Shown one piece after another: positions 30,168 through 39,526 of a stretch of DNA of 64,000 nt. Source of the stretch: Aureimonas sp. AU20 (GTDB lineage: Bacteria; Pseudomonadota; Alphaproteobacteria; Rhizobiales; Rhizobiaceae); contig NZ_CP006367.1 in the NCBI RefSeq assembly GCF_001442755.1, positions 2,790,001 through 2,854,000 on the forward strand, read 5' to 3'. The notes beneath the pieces are model-generated. The model made no database searches, was not told the origin of the DNA, and saw only the letters and a list, made by a program, of their open reading frames with translations. The translations under genes were made by a program, and so were the position numbers. Numbering within the stretch: position 1 is the first letter of the stretch; each line of letters starts with the position of its first letter.

Positions 30168-30206
30168 ACGGTTCGGCCGCCGGTGCGATCCGACGGCCGA
30201 TGGTTC

Positions 30207-32312
30207 TCAGAGCGCCCGAACCCAGACGTGATTGTCGTGGAAAGCCGCGCCGCCGAAGGGCGCCGCCGGATCGGCCCCGGTCAGGACATTGATCCCCTCG
30301 CCGCGCTCGAAGGCGCCGTTCGGCCAAAGCCCTTCATGGATGAGAACGCCGGCTTTGGCCGCAGCGTCCACCTTCAACGGCAAAACGACCTCGCCACGCC
30401 GATTGCCGATTTCCACCCGCTGCCCGTCGATCAGCCCCAGCCGCTCGGCGTCCTCCGGATGCATCTTCAGCTCGGGCTTTCCTTCGCGCTTTCGCGAGCC
30501 GTCGGTCTCGGCAAAGGTCGAGTTCAGGAACTGGCGCGCGGGGGGCGTGGCGAGACGGAACGGATGGTCAGCATCGGCCTCCTCGATCAGTTCCGCGTGG
30601 TCGGGAAAGCTCGGCAGCTTCTCCACCGGCCCGAGCAGGCCCATGGATTCGGGCGGCCGATTGGGCGCCGAAAGGCCCGCCCAGTCGACACGGAAGCGAA
30701 AGCGCCGGTCCGGCGTCTTGAAGCCGCCGATGTAATGCGCCTCCTCGAAGCCGGGCTGCACGTCGAGCCAGCGTTCGGCCTCCAGCCGATCCAGCCCCTC
30801 GTAGCCGCTGCGAAGGAGGAGATCGTCGATCAGCTGGCGTTCGGTCAGCCCGAACCCCGGCCGGTCGGCGACGCCGAGCCGCTTGGCGAGTTCCTCCACC
30901 ACGAAATGGTTGGTGCGCACCGTGTCCGAGGCGTCGATCAGCTTGGGGCCGAACAGGATGTGGCTCTGCCCGCCGCCACGATAGATGTCGTCGTATTCCA
31001 TCGAGGTCGCGGCCGGCAGAACGAGATCGGCCAGCCGCGCCGTGTCGGTCATGAACTGCTCGTGGACCGCGACGAAGAGATCCTCGCGCAGCAGGCCGCG
31101 CACCACGTCGCGCTGCTCGGGCGCGACATTGGCCGGGTTCGTGTTCTGCACCAACATGGCCGTGACGGGCGGCCCGCCGGCCAGCGCCCCGGCATCACCC
31201 GTCAGCACCGCGCCGATGCGCGACTGATCGAGATGGCGGATCGAGGGGTCCTCGTCGCCGAGCCCTTCGATCAGCGCCTTATCGAAGCGCCAGAGCGCGC
31301 CGTTGTTGTGGAAGGCGCCGCCGCCTTCGACCTGCCAATGGCCATAGACGGTCGGCACCGAGAGCGCGGCATGCATGGCGACCGCGCCGTTGCGCTGGCG
31401 CGAGAAGCCGTAGCCGAGGCGGAAGAAAGTCCGCTTGGTGCGGCCAATCAGGGCGGCGAACCGTTCGATCTCGTCGACGGACAGGCCGGTGATGGCGCTC
31501 GCCCAGGCCGGCGTGCGGCTTTGTAGATGGGCCTCCAGCCCGACCGGATCGTCGCCATATTGCGCGAGATAGGCCCGGTCGGCCGTGCCGTCGCGAAAGG
31601 CGATGTGCATGAGCGCGCAGGCCAGCGCCCCGTCCGTGCCCGGCCGCAGCTTCAGCGCGATGTCGGCCTGTTTCATGGTCGGGTTGTCGTAGATGTCGAT
31701 CACGACGATCGGGGCGCCGCGCTCCTTTCGGGCGCGGATCGCGTGGGTCATGACGTTGACCTGCGTCGCCACCGCATTGGTGCCCCAGATCACCAAGCAG
31801 TCGGATTTGGCCATCTCGCGCGGATCGACCCCAGCCAGATGCCCCGTCCCGGCGACGAAGCCGGTCCAGGCCAGATTGGTGCAGATCGTGTCGAACTCGC
31901 CGCTATAACGCTTGGCGTGGCGCAGCCGGTTGATCCCGTCGCGCTGCACGAGACCCATCGTCCCCGCATAATAGTAGGGCCAGACCGCTTCCGAGCCGTG
32001 TCGCGCCTCGGCTGCAAGGAACTTCTCGGCGACGAGGTCCAGCGCGTCGTCCCAGCCGATCTCGCGCCAGCCGCCCTCGCCCTTGGCGCCGACGCGCTGC
32101 AAAGGCTTCAGGAGCCGGTCGGGATGGTGGACGCGCTCGGCATAGCGGGCGACCTTGGCGCAGATCACGCCCGCCGTGTAGCTGTTGCCCTCGGCGCCGC
32201 GCACGCGGCCGATGCGGTTGGGAGCCAGGATCTCCACCTCGAGCGCGCAAGTCGAGGGGCAGTCGTGCGGGCAGGCGGTGAAGCCGATCTTGGGCGGGAC
32301 GTGCTGGTTCAT
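30207..32312 (-). CDS. Molybdopterin-dependent oxidoreductase
   Basis: A 701-residue member of the DMSO-reductase superfamily, likely cytoplasmic as no Tat signal is present. The N-terminal [4Fe-4S] site is intact: Cys14, Cys18, Cys22 and Cys51 in CPHDCPSTC and GVICAK. A molybdopterin-binding domain (GTNAVATQVNVM, TNPANVAPEQ) and a C-terminal MopB cap (LKMHPEDAERLGLIDGQRVEIGNRRGEV) follow. It resembles stand-alone assimilatory-type or formate-dehydrogenase-like proteins; substrate is unknown. No FeS or membrane partner subunit is adjacent. Confidence 0.88.
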   Translation of the reverse strand: MNQHVPPKIGFTACPHDCPSTCALEVEILAPNRIGRVRGAEGNSYTAGVICAKVARYAERVHHPDRLLKPLQRVGAKGEGGWREIGWDDALDLVAEKFLAAEARHGSEAVWPYYYAGTMGLVQRDGINRLRHAKRYSGEFDTICTNLAWTGFVAGTGHLAGVDPREMAKSDCLVIWGTNAVATQVNVMTHAIRARKERGAPIVVIDIYDNPTMKQADIALKLRPGTDGALACALMHIAFRDGTADRAYLAQYGDDPVGLEAHLQSRTPAWASAITGLSVDEIERFAALIGRTKRTFFRLGYGFSRQRNGAVAMHAALSVPTVYGHWQVEGGGAFHNNGALWRFDKALIEGLGDEDPSIRHLDQSRIGAVLTGDAGALAGGPPVTAMLVQNTNPANVAPEQRDVVRGLLREDLFVAVHEQFMTDTARLADLVLPAATSMEYDDIYRGGGQSHILFGPKLIDASDTVRTNHFVVEELAKRLGVADRPGFGLTERQLIDDLLLRSGYEGLDRLEAERWLDVQPGFEEAHYIGGFKTPDRRFRFRVDWAGLSAPNRPPESMGLLGPVEKLPSFPDHAELIEEADADHPFRLATPPARQFLNSTFAETDGSRKREGKPELKMHPEDAERLGLIDGQRVEIGNRRGEVVLPLKVDAAAKAGVLIHEGLWPNGAFERGEGINVLTGADPAAPFGGAAFHDNHVWVRAL

Positions 32313-32378
32313 GGCGCGATCCTATCGCATGGGGCGTGAGGGACCCCAATTCAATTTGCGAATGCGAACCATGAAAAT

Positions 32379-32407
32379 GAGGCCGCCCCTTTCGCGGGAG
32401 CGGCCTC
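32379..32407 (-). terminator. Hairpin after the ene-reductase gene
   Basis: GAGGCCGC-CCC pairs with GGG-A-GCGGCCTC around a short loop, 14 bp past the ene-reductase stop on the minus strand. The following bases (ATTTTCAT) give a short T-run, so it is a fair candidate terminator. Confidence 0.6.
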
Positions 32408-32420
32408 TCCGAACCTGAGA

Positions 32421-33533
32421 TCAGGCGGCGTGGGCGTAGCGCGCCACTTCCTCGGGTGTCAGCGAGGGGTAGTCGGTGTAACCGTGCTCGTCGCCGCCGT
32501 AGAACGTGTTCTGATCCCACTCGTTGAGCGGGGCGCCGATGCGCAGGCGCGCCACGAGGTCGGGATTGGAGATGAACAGCTTGCCGAAGCAGACGAGATC
32601 GATCTCGCCCGCGTCGAGACGCTGTTTGGCGAGGTCCACGTCGTATTCGTTGTTGCCCATATAGGTGCCCTGGAAACGCTGGCGCAGGGCGTGATAGTCG
32701 AACCCGTCCTTGCCCCGGTCGCCGCCGGTCTGCCCCTCGATTACGTGGAGATAGAGCAGGCCGCGCTTGTCGAGTTCCTCGACATAGGCGTTGAACAGCG
32801 TCTGCTGGTCGCTCTCGCTGGAACCGCCCATCACGGTGACCGGCGAAATGCGGATGCCGACATGTGCCTTGTCCCAGGCCGCGACCACCGCGTCCACGAC
32901 TTCGAGAGGCAGGCGCATCCGGTTCTCGATCGTGCCGCCGTAGCGGTCCGTGCGCGTGTTGGTGCCGTCGCGCAGGAACTGGTCGAGCAAGTAGCCATTG
33001 GCGGAATGGACCTCGACGCCGTCGAAGCCGGCCGCGCGGGCGTTGCGCGTCGCCTTCACGTAGTCCTGAATCAGGCGGGGAAGCTCAGCTTCCTCCAGCG
33101 CGCGCGGCTCGACATGGTCCTTGAAGCCTTCTTCCGTGAAGGCCTTGCCGCTCGGCTTCACCGCCGAGGGCGCCACGGGCAGCGCGCCGCCCGGCTGCAG
33201 GTCAGGATGCGAAATACGGCCGACATGCCAGAGCTGAAGAACGATCTTGCCGCCCTCGGCGTGGACGGCGTCCGTCACCTTCTTCCAGGCCGTCACCTGC
33301 TCGTCGGAATAGATGCCGGGCGTCCAGGCATAGCCGCGCCCCTCAACCGAAATGTTCGTGGCCTCGGAAATGATGAGGCCGGCGCCCGCCCGCTGGCGGT
33401 AGTATTCGACATGCATCTCTTTCGGCACGCCATCCGGCGTGGCGCGCGATCGCGTCAGCGGTGCCATGACGGTTCGGTTCGAAAGATGCAGGGGCCCCAG
33501 ATCGAACGATTCGAAGAGCTTGGTATGGGCCAT
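32421..33533 (-). CDS. Old-yellow-enzyme family ene-reductase
   Basis: FMN-dependent NAD(P)H oxidoreductase of the OYE/NemA family, reducing activated C=C bonds, nitro compounds or similar electrophiles. The 370-residue TIM barrel has the N-terminal LFESFDLGPLHLSNRTVMAPLTR, the substrate-binding HSANGYLLDQFLRDGTN with a His-x-x-Asn pair, and the RYGGTIENRMRLPLEVVDAV block. AAAGGA lies before the ATG. No regulator is directly adjacent. The class is firm; the physiological substrate is not known. Confidence 0.9.
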   Translation of the reverse strand: MAHTKLFESFDLGPLHLSNRTVMAPLTRSRATPDGVPKEMHVEYYRQRAGAGLIISEATNISVEGRGYAWTPGIYSDEQVTAWKKVTDAVHAEGGKIVLQLWHVGRISHPDLQPGGALPVAPSAVKPSGKAFTEEGFKDHVEPRALEEAELPRLIQDYVKATRNARAAGFDGVEVHSANGYLLDQFLRDGTNTRTDRYGGTIENRMRLPLEVVDAVVAAWDKAHVGIRISPVTVMGGSSESDQQTLFNAYVEELDKRGLLYLHVIEGQTGGDRGKDGFDYHALRQRFQGTYMGNNEYDVDLAKQRLDAGEIDLVCFGKLFISNPDLVARLRIGAPLNEWDQNTFYGGDEHGYTDYPSLTPEEVARYAHAA

Positions 33534-33664
33534 GGAAAATCCTTTGCGATCGTTTCGCGCGAAGCCGCGCTATCGGCTATCAGAAGCGGATATGGGGGTT
33601 CGGGTTCCGCACTGCGGTATGCGACCTGTGAACGCTGCGTCTTCGAAACGGGAAAGAGAACGAC

Positions 33665-34507
33665 GTGAACTACCGCCACGCCTTCCATGCCGGAAACTTC
33701 GCCGACGTGGTGAAACACGCCCTGTTCTGCCGGCTGATCAGCTATCTCCAACGCAAGGAGAAGCCGTTCCGCGTCATGGACACCCATGCCGGACGTGGCC
33801 TCTACGACCTCGATGCCGACGAGGCGCGGCGCACGGGCGAGGCTGTGGAAGGCATCGACCGGCTCGTGGCCTCCCCCGCCTGGGACGACCCGCTTCTGGC
33901 CGAGTATCGCGCGGCGGTGGAAGCGGCGCGGGCGCGCTTCGGCGCCGACACCTATCCCGGCTCGCCCCTGATCGCGCGCCATCTCCTGCGCCGGCAGGAC
34001 CGGCTCAGCGCCTACGAGCTGCATCCCGTGGACGCCGGGGCGCTGGGCGAGCTCTTCGCTGGGGACAGCCACGTGAAGGCGATCGAGCTCGACGGCTGGC
34101 TGGCGCTCGGCGCTCATGTGCCCCCGAAGGAAAAGCGCGGGATCGTGCTGATCGACCCGCCCTTCGAGCGCACCGACGAGATCGAGACGATCGTGGAGCA
34201 GCTGGCGCGCGCGCATGCGCGCTGGCCGGGCGGCGTCTATGCCGTCTGGTATCCGATCAAGCGGCCGGCCCAGCACCGCCGCTTTCATGACCTGCTGCGC
34301 GAAAGCGGCATTCCCAATATCGTGGCGGCCGATTTTTGGCGCGAGCCGCACACGGCCGAGGAGCGGCTGGTCGGCACCGGTCTCGTGGTCGTGAACCCGC
34401 CCTATACGTTCGCGGCCGAGGCGGAGGCGATTTTTGCCTTGCTCCAACCCGTCCTCACCCTTTCGCCGGGTGCGGAATGTGGCATTCATGTGCTGGCCGA
34501 AGAATGA
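33665..34507 (+). CDS. rlmJ: 23S rRNA (adenine(2030)-N6)-methyltransferase
   Basis: SAM-dependent methyltransferase for A2030 of 23S rRNA. The 280-residue protein opens with the family sequence NYRHAFHAGNFADVVKHALF, has DTHAGRGLYDLD as the SAM loop and DPPFE as the catalytic N6-methyltransferase motif. It begins with GTG, preceded by GGGAAAGAG. It is divergent from the ene-reductase gene. Confidence 0.92.
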   Translation: MNYRHAFHAGNFADVVKHALFCRLISYLQRKEKPFRVMDTHAGRGLYDLDADEARRTGEAVEGIDRLVASPAWDDPLLAEYRAAVEAARARFGADTYPGSPLIARHLLRRQDRLSAYELHPVDAGALGELFAGDSHVKAIELDGWLALGAHVPPKEKRGIVLIDPPFERTDEIETIVEQLARAHARWPGGVYAVWYPIKRPAQHRRFHDLLRESGIPNIVAADFWREPHTAEERLVGTGLVVVNPPYTFAAEAEAIFALLQPVLTLSPGAECGIHVLAEE

Positions 34508-34577
34508 TTCGGTGCAATATGATGGCGAACTGATGATTCCCGCGCGCCACCCCGCCCGCATCCGAGGAAGCCGCACC

Positions 34578-35033
34578 ATGCGCCGACACCTTTCCGCCCT
34601 TGTCAGCCTCGCGGCCTGCGCCGCTGGCACCGCCCCCGCCTTCGCGGCCGACTACTATCAGGCGCCGCCCGAGCGGGCCGTGGTGGTGACCAACGCCCTC
34701 GTGCCGGCCTGCGAGAACCCGCGCGTGCTCGCGCAGGTCGAGGACCAGTTCGAATACGGCGCGCCGAACACCGTCCACGCCGCGCTCCAGGTCGTGGAAT
34801 TTTCCGGCCTCTACGAGAAGGCCTATCAGCCGCGCGCCGGCACCAAGCTGATTGAGCGGCGCTATTGCCAGGGCACGGCGCTGATCTCGTCCGGTGAGCA
34901 TCGCACGCTCTACTACGTCATCGAATATCCGATGGGCTATGCCGGGGTCGGCTGGCGCGCGGAAGGCTGCGTTCTCGGCCTCGATCCGTGGAAGGTCTAC
35001 GGCGCGAACTGCGAATCGCTTCGCCGCTTCTGA
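34578..35033 (+). CDS. Small periplasmic protein with four cysteines, unknown function
   Basis: A 151-residue exported protein I cannot assign. Residues 1-23 form a Sec signal peptide (cleavage after AFA). The mature part has four cysteines (PACENP, RRYCQG, AEGCVLG, GANCESL), enough for two disulfides in the periplasm, and aromatic-rich strands such as TLYYVIEYPMGYAGVGW. GAGGAAG seven bases before the ATG makes this start convincing; longer in-frame starts lack a signal peptide at the N-terminus. It lies 70 bp after rlmJ and 11 bp before a GST gene. Confidence 0.8.
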   Translation: MRRHLSALVSLAACAAGTAPAFAADYYQAPPERAVVVTNALVPACENPRVLAQVEDQFEYGAPNTVHAALQVVEFSGLYEKAYQPRAGTKLIERRYCQGTALISSGEHRTLYYVIEYPMGYAGVGWRAEGCVLGLDPWKVYGANCESLRRF

Positions 35034-35044
35034 CGGGAACCGTC

Positions 35045-35641
35045 ATGCGCCTGCTTTATTCCAAGCCTTCGCCCTATTCGTCGAAGGTGCGCATGTCCGC
35101 GCATCTTTGCGGCCTCGCGCTCGACTGCGTGCCGACCGACACCGGCGCGGAGGGCGACGATCTCCTTTCCACAAACCCGCTCGGCAAGATCCCCGCGCTG
35201 GAGCTGGACGACGGCTCGGTTCTCTACGACAGCCGGGTGATCTGCGAGTATTTCGACCGCGCTAGCGGCAATCTCCTGATCCCGCAGACGCTGGAAGGTT
35301 GGACGATCTGCAAGCGCATCGAGGCGCTGGCGGACGGGCTGACGGAAGCGGTGATGGCGACGCTCTATGAGGTGCGCTATCGCCCAGAGGAAAAGCGACA
35401 TCAGCCCTGGGTCGACAAGCAGTGGCGCCGCGCCCATCGCGGGCTCGACGCGCTGGAAGCCGATGTCGCGAACCTGCCCGAGGCGCCGAGCCTGGCGCAT
35501 TTCGCGGTCGCGAGCGATCTGGGTTGGATTCATCTGCGCTATCCCGGAGCCTTCGAAGAGAAGAACCCGGGCCTCGTGCGCTGGCTGGACGGCTTCTATG
35601 CCGCGAACCTGGCCTATGCCGACCTGAAGCCGGTGGCCTGA
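35045..35641 (+). CDS. Glutathione S-transferase family protein
   Basis: A 198-residue GST-fold protein. The thioredoxin-like N-terminal domain opens LLYSKPSPYSSKVRMSAHLCGL, with a Ser in the SPYS position used to activate glutathione, the cis-proline in NPLGKIPALELDDG and the YDSRVICEYFD segment. A helical C-terminal domain follows from about residue 88. Activity (conjugation, thiol transfer or reductive) cannot be told from sequence. It follows the four-cysteine protein by 11 bp and ends at a terminator. Confidence 0.88.
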   Translation: MRLLYSKPSPYSSKVRMSAHLCGLALDCVPTDTGAEGDDLLSTNPLGKIPALELDDGSVLYDSRVICEYFDRASGNLLIPQTLEGWTICKRIEALADGLTEAVMATLYEVRYRPEEKRHQPWVDKQWRRAHRGLDALEADVANLPEAPSLAHFAVASDLGWIHLRYPGAFEEKNPGLVRWLDGFYAANLAYADLKPVA

Positions 35642-35667
35642 GAAAAAATCCACCCGCTCAAACACCA

Positions 35668-35690
35668 ACGGCGCCCCGCGGCGCCGTTTT
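35668..35690 (+). terminator. Terminator after the GST gene
   Basis: ACGGCGCC and GGCGCCGT form an 8-bp perfect stem with a CCGC loop and are followed by TTTTCGT. It ends the rlmJ-GST run before the converging outer-membrane barrel gene. Confidence 0.75.
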
Positions 35691-35711
35691 CGTCTTGTGC
35701 ATCAGGTTCGT

Positions 35712-36365
35712 TCAGAATTTCAGCGCGAGACCGGCCCGTATCGAATGCTCGTCGAAGCCCGAGGAAACCGACACGTTGCCGAGATCGTAGGTTTTGTTTT
35801 CGAAATTCGAGTAGCGATACTCGACGCGCGAGGTGACGCCGTTTGCCACCTTGGCCTCGACGCCAGCGCCGACGGTGTAGCCGACATGGGTCTGGTCGTC
35901 GTTGGCGCCTCGCAGCGTCAGCTCCTTGTTGGACACGGCGACGCCGCCCGTCGCGAACAGGAGAATCGGATCGTAGTCGACGCCGACGCGGGCGCGCAAC
36001 GAGCCGAAGGCCGTGGAATCGGCCGAGATGGGAACGCCGGTCGCGACATTGAACCCACCGGCATCCACGTCGGAAGCGCCGATATCACCTTCGAGACCAT
36101 AGACGAAGCGCTCGGTCTGCAAGCTGTAGCCGGCATAGACGCCGCCCACGACGCCCTCGCCATTGAAGCTCGCGCCGCTGCTCTGGTCGAAATGGGCGAA
36201 GTTGTAGCCGACGAAGCCGCCGGCATAGGGACCGGACCAGGTATAGGCGGGAGCGGCCGGCGCGACGGGCGCGGCCGCCTCGGGCAGGACGGCATCGGCC
36301 GCATAGGCACCGGAGGCCAGCAGCGTCAGCGTTGCACCAAGGGCAAAGGTGCGGAACACCTTCAT
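35712..36365 (-). CDS. Outer membrane beta-barrel protein (Omp25/Omp31-like)
   Basis: A 217-residue protein with signal peptide (cleavage about Ala22), an Ala/Pro-rich linker, and an eight-stranded barrel pattern: TWSGPYAGGFVGYNF as first strand, VVGGVYAGYSLQ, FGSLRARVGVDYD, VGAGVEAKVA and a C-terminal strand ending in Phe (AGLALKF), the BAM targeting signature. It resembles the abundant porin-like Omp25/Omp31 family of Brucella and relatives. ATG at 36365 has GGAG eight bases before; a GTG three codons upstream is possible. Confidence 0.88.
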   Translation of the reverse strand: MKVFRTFALGATLTLLASGAYAADAVLPEAAAPVAPAAPAYTWSGPYAGGFVGYNFAHFDQSSGASFNGEGVVGGVYAGYSLQTERFVYGLEGDIGASDVDAGGFNVATGVPISADSTAFGSLRARVGVDYDPILLFATGGVAVSNKELTLRGANDDQTHVGYTVGAGVEAKVANGVTSRVEYRYSNFENKTYDLGNVSVSSGFDEHSIRAGLALKF

Positions 36366-36736
36366 CGATCCCACTCCATTTCCGGCGGGCAGCCCGCCGA
36401 TCCATCAGGTCTGGTCGGAACGTGCGTTTTCCCGCTCCGTTCCCGAACCTTGGGCTTGCCTCAAAACCTTCGCGAGAAGGTGATTGACAAAGCCCGTGTC
36501 CGCTCCATGCGATATAAGCGCGAAGCTTGGGCCTCGCCAATTGCAGCGGGGTGACACCCCCGGGTCAATCGCGCGCAGTCCACCGCCGCGAGTTCGCCAT
36601 CATGCCCCTCCCATTGCGGCGTCGAAGAATCATATAAGGAACGACCTTGGCCAACGGCCGAACGCGGCGCCGGCGCGGCGCCGCCTTGCGACACAAAGGG
36701 CGCGGGCTGGCACCGCGCTTCGGCAGCGAAGACGAC
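36366..36736. other. Intergenic region between the barrel gene and uvrC
   Basis: About 370 bp (280 if uvrC starts at the TTG at 36647). It holds the promoters for two divergent genes. A perfect TTGACA (36484-36489) and TATAAG (36513-36518) are present in the uvrC direction, but the 23-base spacing is too long for a normal sigma-70 promoter. A small hairpin GGGGTG-AC-ACCCC lies near 36549-36562. No tRNA or known RNA family was recognised. Confidence 0.45.
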
Positions 36737-38797
36737 ATGACCGACGAAGTGATTCCCGAGATCGACGACGAGGACGAGGATTTCGCAGGCGACGAGTTGG
36801 AGGCCGATGTCGCCGCCGAGCCGTCCGCCGCAGCGTCGCTGATCGCCGCGATCGAATGGGACGACGGCGGGCGCGACGTCGACCAGACTCTGGTCGGCGC
36901 CGAGCTGATCTCCGAATTTCAGAAGCGCCTGCCCAACAGCCCCGGCGTCTACCGCATGTTCGACGAGGCGAACGAAGTCCTCTATGTCGGCAAGGCGAAG
37001 TCGCTGAAGAAGCGCGTGGCGAGCTACACCCGCCTCGTCGGCCACACCAACCGCATCATGCGCATGATCCGCGCGACGCGGCACATGGAGTTCGTCACCA
37101 CCCGCACCGAGACCGAGGCGCTGCTTCTCGAAGCCAACCTCATCAAGCGCCTGCGCCCGCGCTTCAACGTGTTGATGCGGGACGACAAGTCCTTTCCCTA
37201 CATTCTCGTTTCGGACGATCACGAGGCGCCGGCGATCTTCAAGCATCGCGGCGCACGCTCGCGAAAGGGCAGCTATTTCGGCCCCTTCGCCTCGGGCGGT
37301 GCGGTCGGCCGGACGGTCGCCTCGCTGCAACGAGCCTTCCTGCTGCGCACCTGCACCGACTCTGTCTACGAGACACGCTCGCGCCCATGCCTCCTCTACC
37401 AGATCAAGCGTTGCGCGGGCCCCTGCACGCGTGAGATCCCGCTGGAGGACTACCAAGCGCTGGTGAACGAGGCGAAGGGCTTCCTCTCCGGCCGCTCCAG
37501 CCAGGTGAAGCAGGGCATCGCCAGCGCCATGCAGGAAGCGGCGGAAAATCTCGACTTCGAGCGCGCGGCCGTGTTCCGGGATCGTCTGTCGGCGCTGGCC
37601 CATATCCAGGGCCATCAGGGCATCAACCCGCATGGCGTCGAAGAGGCCGACGTCTTCGCCATCCACCAGGAAGGCGGACTGACCTGCATCCAGGTCTTCT
37701 TCTTCCGCACCGGACAGAACTGGGGCAACCGGGCCTATTTCCCCAAAGCCGATTCGACGCTTGAGCCCGGCGAGGTTCTGGGCGCCTTTCTCGGCCAGTT
37801 CTACGACGACAAGCCGCCCGCCTCGCTGGTGCTGCTGCCGGTCGAGGTGGAGGACGCGACGATCCTGGCCGAGGCGCTGGCAATCAAGGCCGGACGCCGG
37901 GTGCAGATCGCCGTTCCCCAGCGCGGCGAAAAGAAGGATCTGGTGGACCACGCCACCGCCAACGCCCGCGAGGCGCTGGGCCGGCGGCTGGCCGAGACCT
38001 CCTCGCAGGCGCGCCTCCTCGCCGGTCTCAAGGAGACCTTCGCGCTCGACCAAGTGCCGCGCCGCATCGAAGTGTTCGACAATTCGCACATCATGGGCAC
38101 CAACGCCGTCGGCGCGATGATCGTCGCCGGGCCGCAGGGCTTTGCGAAAAGCCAGTATCGCAAGTTCAACATCAAGGGCACCGACATCACGCCGGGCGAC
38201 GATTTCGGCATGATGCGCGAGGTCATGACGCGCCGATTCTCGCGCCTCATCAAAGAGCATGGCGAAGATGGACCCGCTCCCGCCCCCGCGCCGACCGAAG
38301 GCGTCGAGCCGGAGGACGCGGTGGAGGCGGCCGACATGCCGGCTTGGCCCGATCTCGTTCTGGTGGACGGTGGCAAGGGACAAATCTCGGCGGTGCGAAA
38401 AATCCTCACCGAGCTTGGTATCGCCGACAAGGTGACGACGATCGGCGTCGCCAAGGGCGTCGACCGCGACGCCGGGCGCGAGCGCTTCATCGTGGAAGGG
38501 CGCGAGTCCTTCTCGCTGCCGCCGCGCGATCCCGTGCTCTACTTCGTTCAGCGCCTGCGCGACGAGGCGCATCGCTTCGCCATCGGCACCCACCGGGCCA
38601 AGCGCAAGAAGGAGCTGACCGCCAACCCGCTGGACGAGATCGGCGGCATCGGCCCCTCTCGAAAGCGCGCCTTGCTGCATCATTTCGGAACGGCGAAGGC
38701 GGTGTCGCGCGCGGCCTTCGACGATCTCCTGAAGGTGGAAGGCATTTCGGCCGCCATGGCGAAGACGATCTACGACCATTTCCACGAGCGTCAGTAA
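36737..38797 (+). CDS. uvrC: Excinuclease ABC subunit C
   Basis: Endonuclease making both incisions in nucleotide excision repair. With the ATG start it has 686 residues: a strongly acidic N-terminal extension of about 55 residues, the GIY-YIG domain ([23 protein letters not shown]), a UVR segment ([18 protein letters not shown]), the RNase H-like domain with [16 protein letters not shown] and [10 protein letters not shown], and a C-terminal helix-hairpin-helix pair ([19 protein letters not shown]). A Pro/Ala/Glu linker splits the RNase H-like domain. A TTG at 36647 with AGGA upstream is an alternative start adding 30 basic residues. Confidence 0.93.
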   Translation: MTDEVIPEIDDEDEDFAGDELEADVAAEPSAAASLIAAIEWDDGGRDVDQTLVGAELISEFQKRLPNSPGVYRMFDEANEVLYVGKAKSLKKRVASYTRLVGHTNRIMRMIRATRHMEFVTTRTETEALLLEANLIKRLRPRFNVLMRDDKSFPYILVSDDHEAPAIFKHRGARSRKGSYFGPFASGGAVGRTVASLQRAFLLRTCTDSVYETRSRPCLLYQIKRCAGPCTREIPLEDYQALVNEAKGFLSGRSSQVKQGIASAMQEAAENLDFERAAVFRDRLSALAHIQGHQGINPHGVEEADVFAIHQEGGLTCIQVFFFRTGQNWGNRAYFPKADSTLEPGEVLGAFLGQFYDDKPPASLVLLPVEVEDATILAEALAIKAGRRVQIAVPQRGEKKDLVDHATANAREALGRRLAETSSQARLLAGLKETFALDQVPRRIEVFDNSHIMGTNAVGAMIVAGPQGFAKSQYRKFNIKGTDITPGDDFGMMREVMTRRFSRLIKEHGEDGPAPAPAPTEGVEPEDAVEAADMPAWPDLVLVDGGKGQISAVRKILTELGIADKVTTIGVAKGVDRDAGRERFIVEGRESFSLPPRDPVLYFVQRLRDEAHRFAIGTHRAKRKKELTANPLDEIGGIGPSRKRALLHHFGTAKAVSRAAFDDLLKVEGISAAMAKTIYDHFHERQ

Positions 38798-38944
38798 CCA
38801 CGCTGGGCGGGGAAGCGCGCTTTCCCGGCGTCAAAAGCCGCCGGCGATGTTGACGCAGGCGCCCCGCCGCGTTTGAACAGGCAATCAGCCAGCCCCTGGC
38901 AGGCGCATTCGCCTTCTGCCGCCCATCCGAACCGGACCGAACCC

Positions 38945-39526
38945 ATGGCCTCCAAGGCGCTGAACCTTCCCAACATCCTCACCTATGCGCGAATCGTCGC
39001 CGTTCCCTTGGTGGTTCTCTGCTTCTTCGTGGAAGGCCGGCTGCATGGTTCGGACGCGGCGCGCTGGTGGGCGCTCGGCCTCTTCGTCGTCGCCAGCGTG
39101 ACCGACTGGCTGGACGGCTATCTCGCCCGCGCCTGGCAGCAAACCTCGACCATCGGCCGGATGCTCGACCCGATCGCGGACAAGCTTCTGGTCGCGGCGG
39201 CCCTGCTGGTGCTGGCGGCCGACGGCACGATCGCGGGATGGACGATCTGGGCGGCGATCGTCATCCTCTGCCGCGAGATCCTCGTGTCTGGCCTTCGCGA
39301 ATATCTGGCCGAGCTGAAGGTTTCCGTGCCGGTTACGCGCCTCGCCAAGTGGAAGACGGCGACTCAGATGGTCGCGATCTCCTTCCTCCTGGCCGGCCCG
39401 GCCGGCGACGTGATCCTGCCCTTCGTGACGAAATCCGGCATCGTCCTCCTTTGGATCAGCGCCATCATCACGCTCTACACCGGCTACGATTACTTTCGCG
39501 CCGGCCTGCGCCATATCGACGTTTAG
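38945..39526 (+). CDS. pgsA: CDP-diacylglycerol--glycerol-3-phosphate 3-phosphatidyltransferase
   Basis: Inner-membrane enzyme making phosphatidylglycerol phosphate. The 193-residue protein has the CDP-alcohol phosphatidyltransferase motif DWLDGYLARAWQQTSTIGRMLDPIADK split as DG-AR-G-D-D, and about five membrane spans. ATG at 38945 starts MASKALNLPNILTYARI, as in the family. The stop TAG is shared with the first bases of a possible palindromic element. It follows uvrC, as is common in alphaproteobacteria. Confidence 0.94.
   Translation: MASKALNLPNILTYARIVAVPLVVLCFFVEGRLHGSDAARWWALGLFVVASVTDWLDGYLARAWQQTSTIGRMLDPIADKLLVAAALLVLAADGTIAGWTIWAAIVILCREILVSGLREYLAELKVSVPVTRLAKWKTATQMVAISFLLAGPAGDVILPFVTKSGIVLLWISAIITLYTGYDYFRAGLRHIDV

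Noticed and set aside
30168..30206. Short CGGCCG inverted repeat between the converging purN and molybdopterin oxidoreductase genes.
   Set aside because: The stem is only six bases, palindromic by itself, with no T-run; too weak to call a terminator.
36520..36640. A possible tRNA or small RNA gene after the TTGACA upstream of uvrC.
   Set aside because: No T-arm consensus, cloverleaf or known RNA fold could be drawn on either strand.
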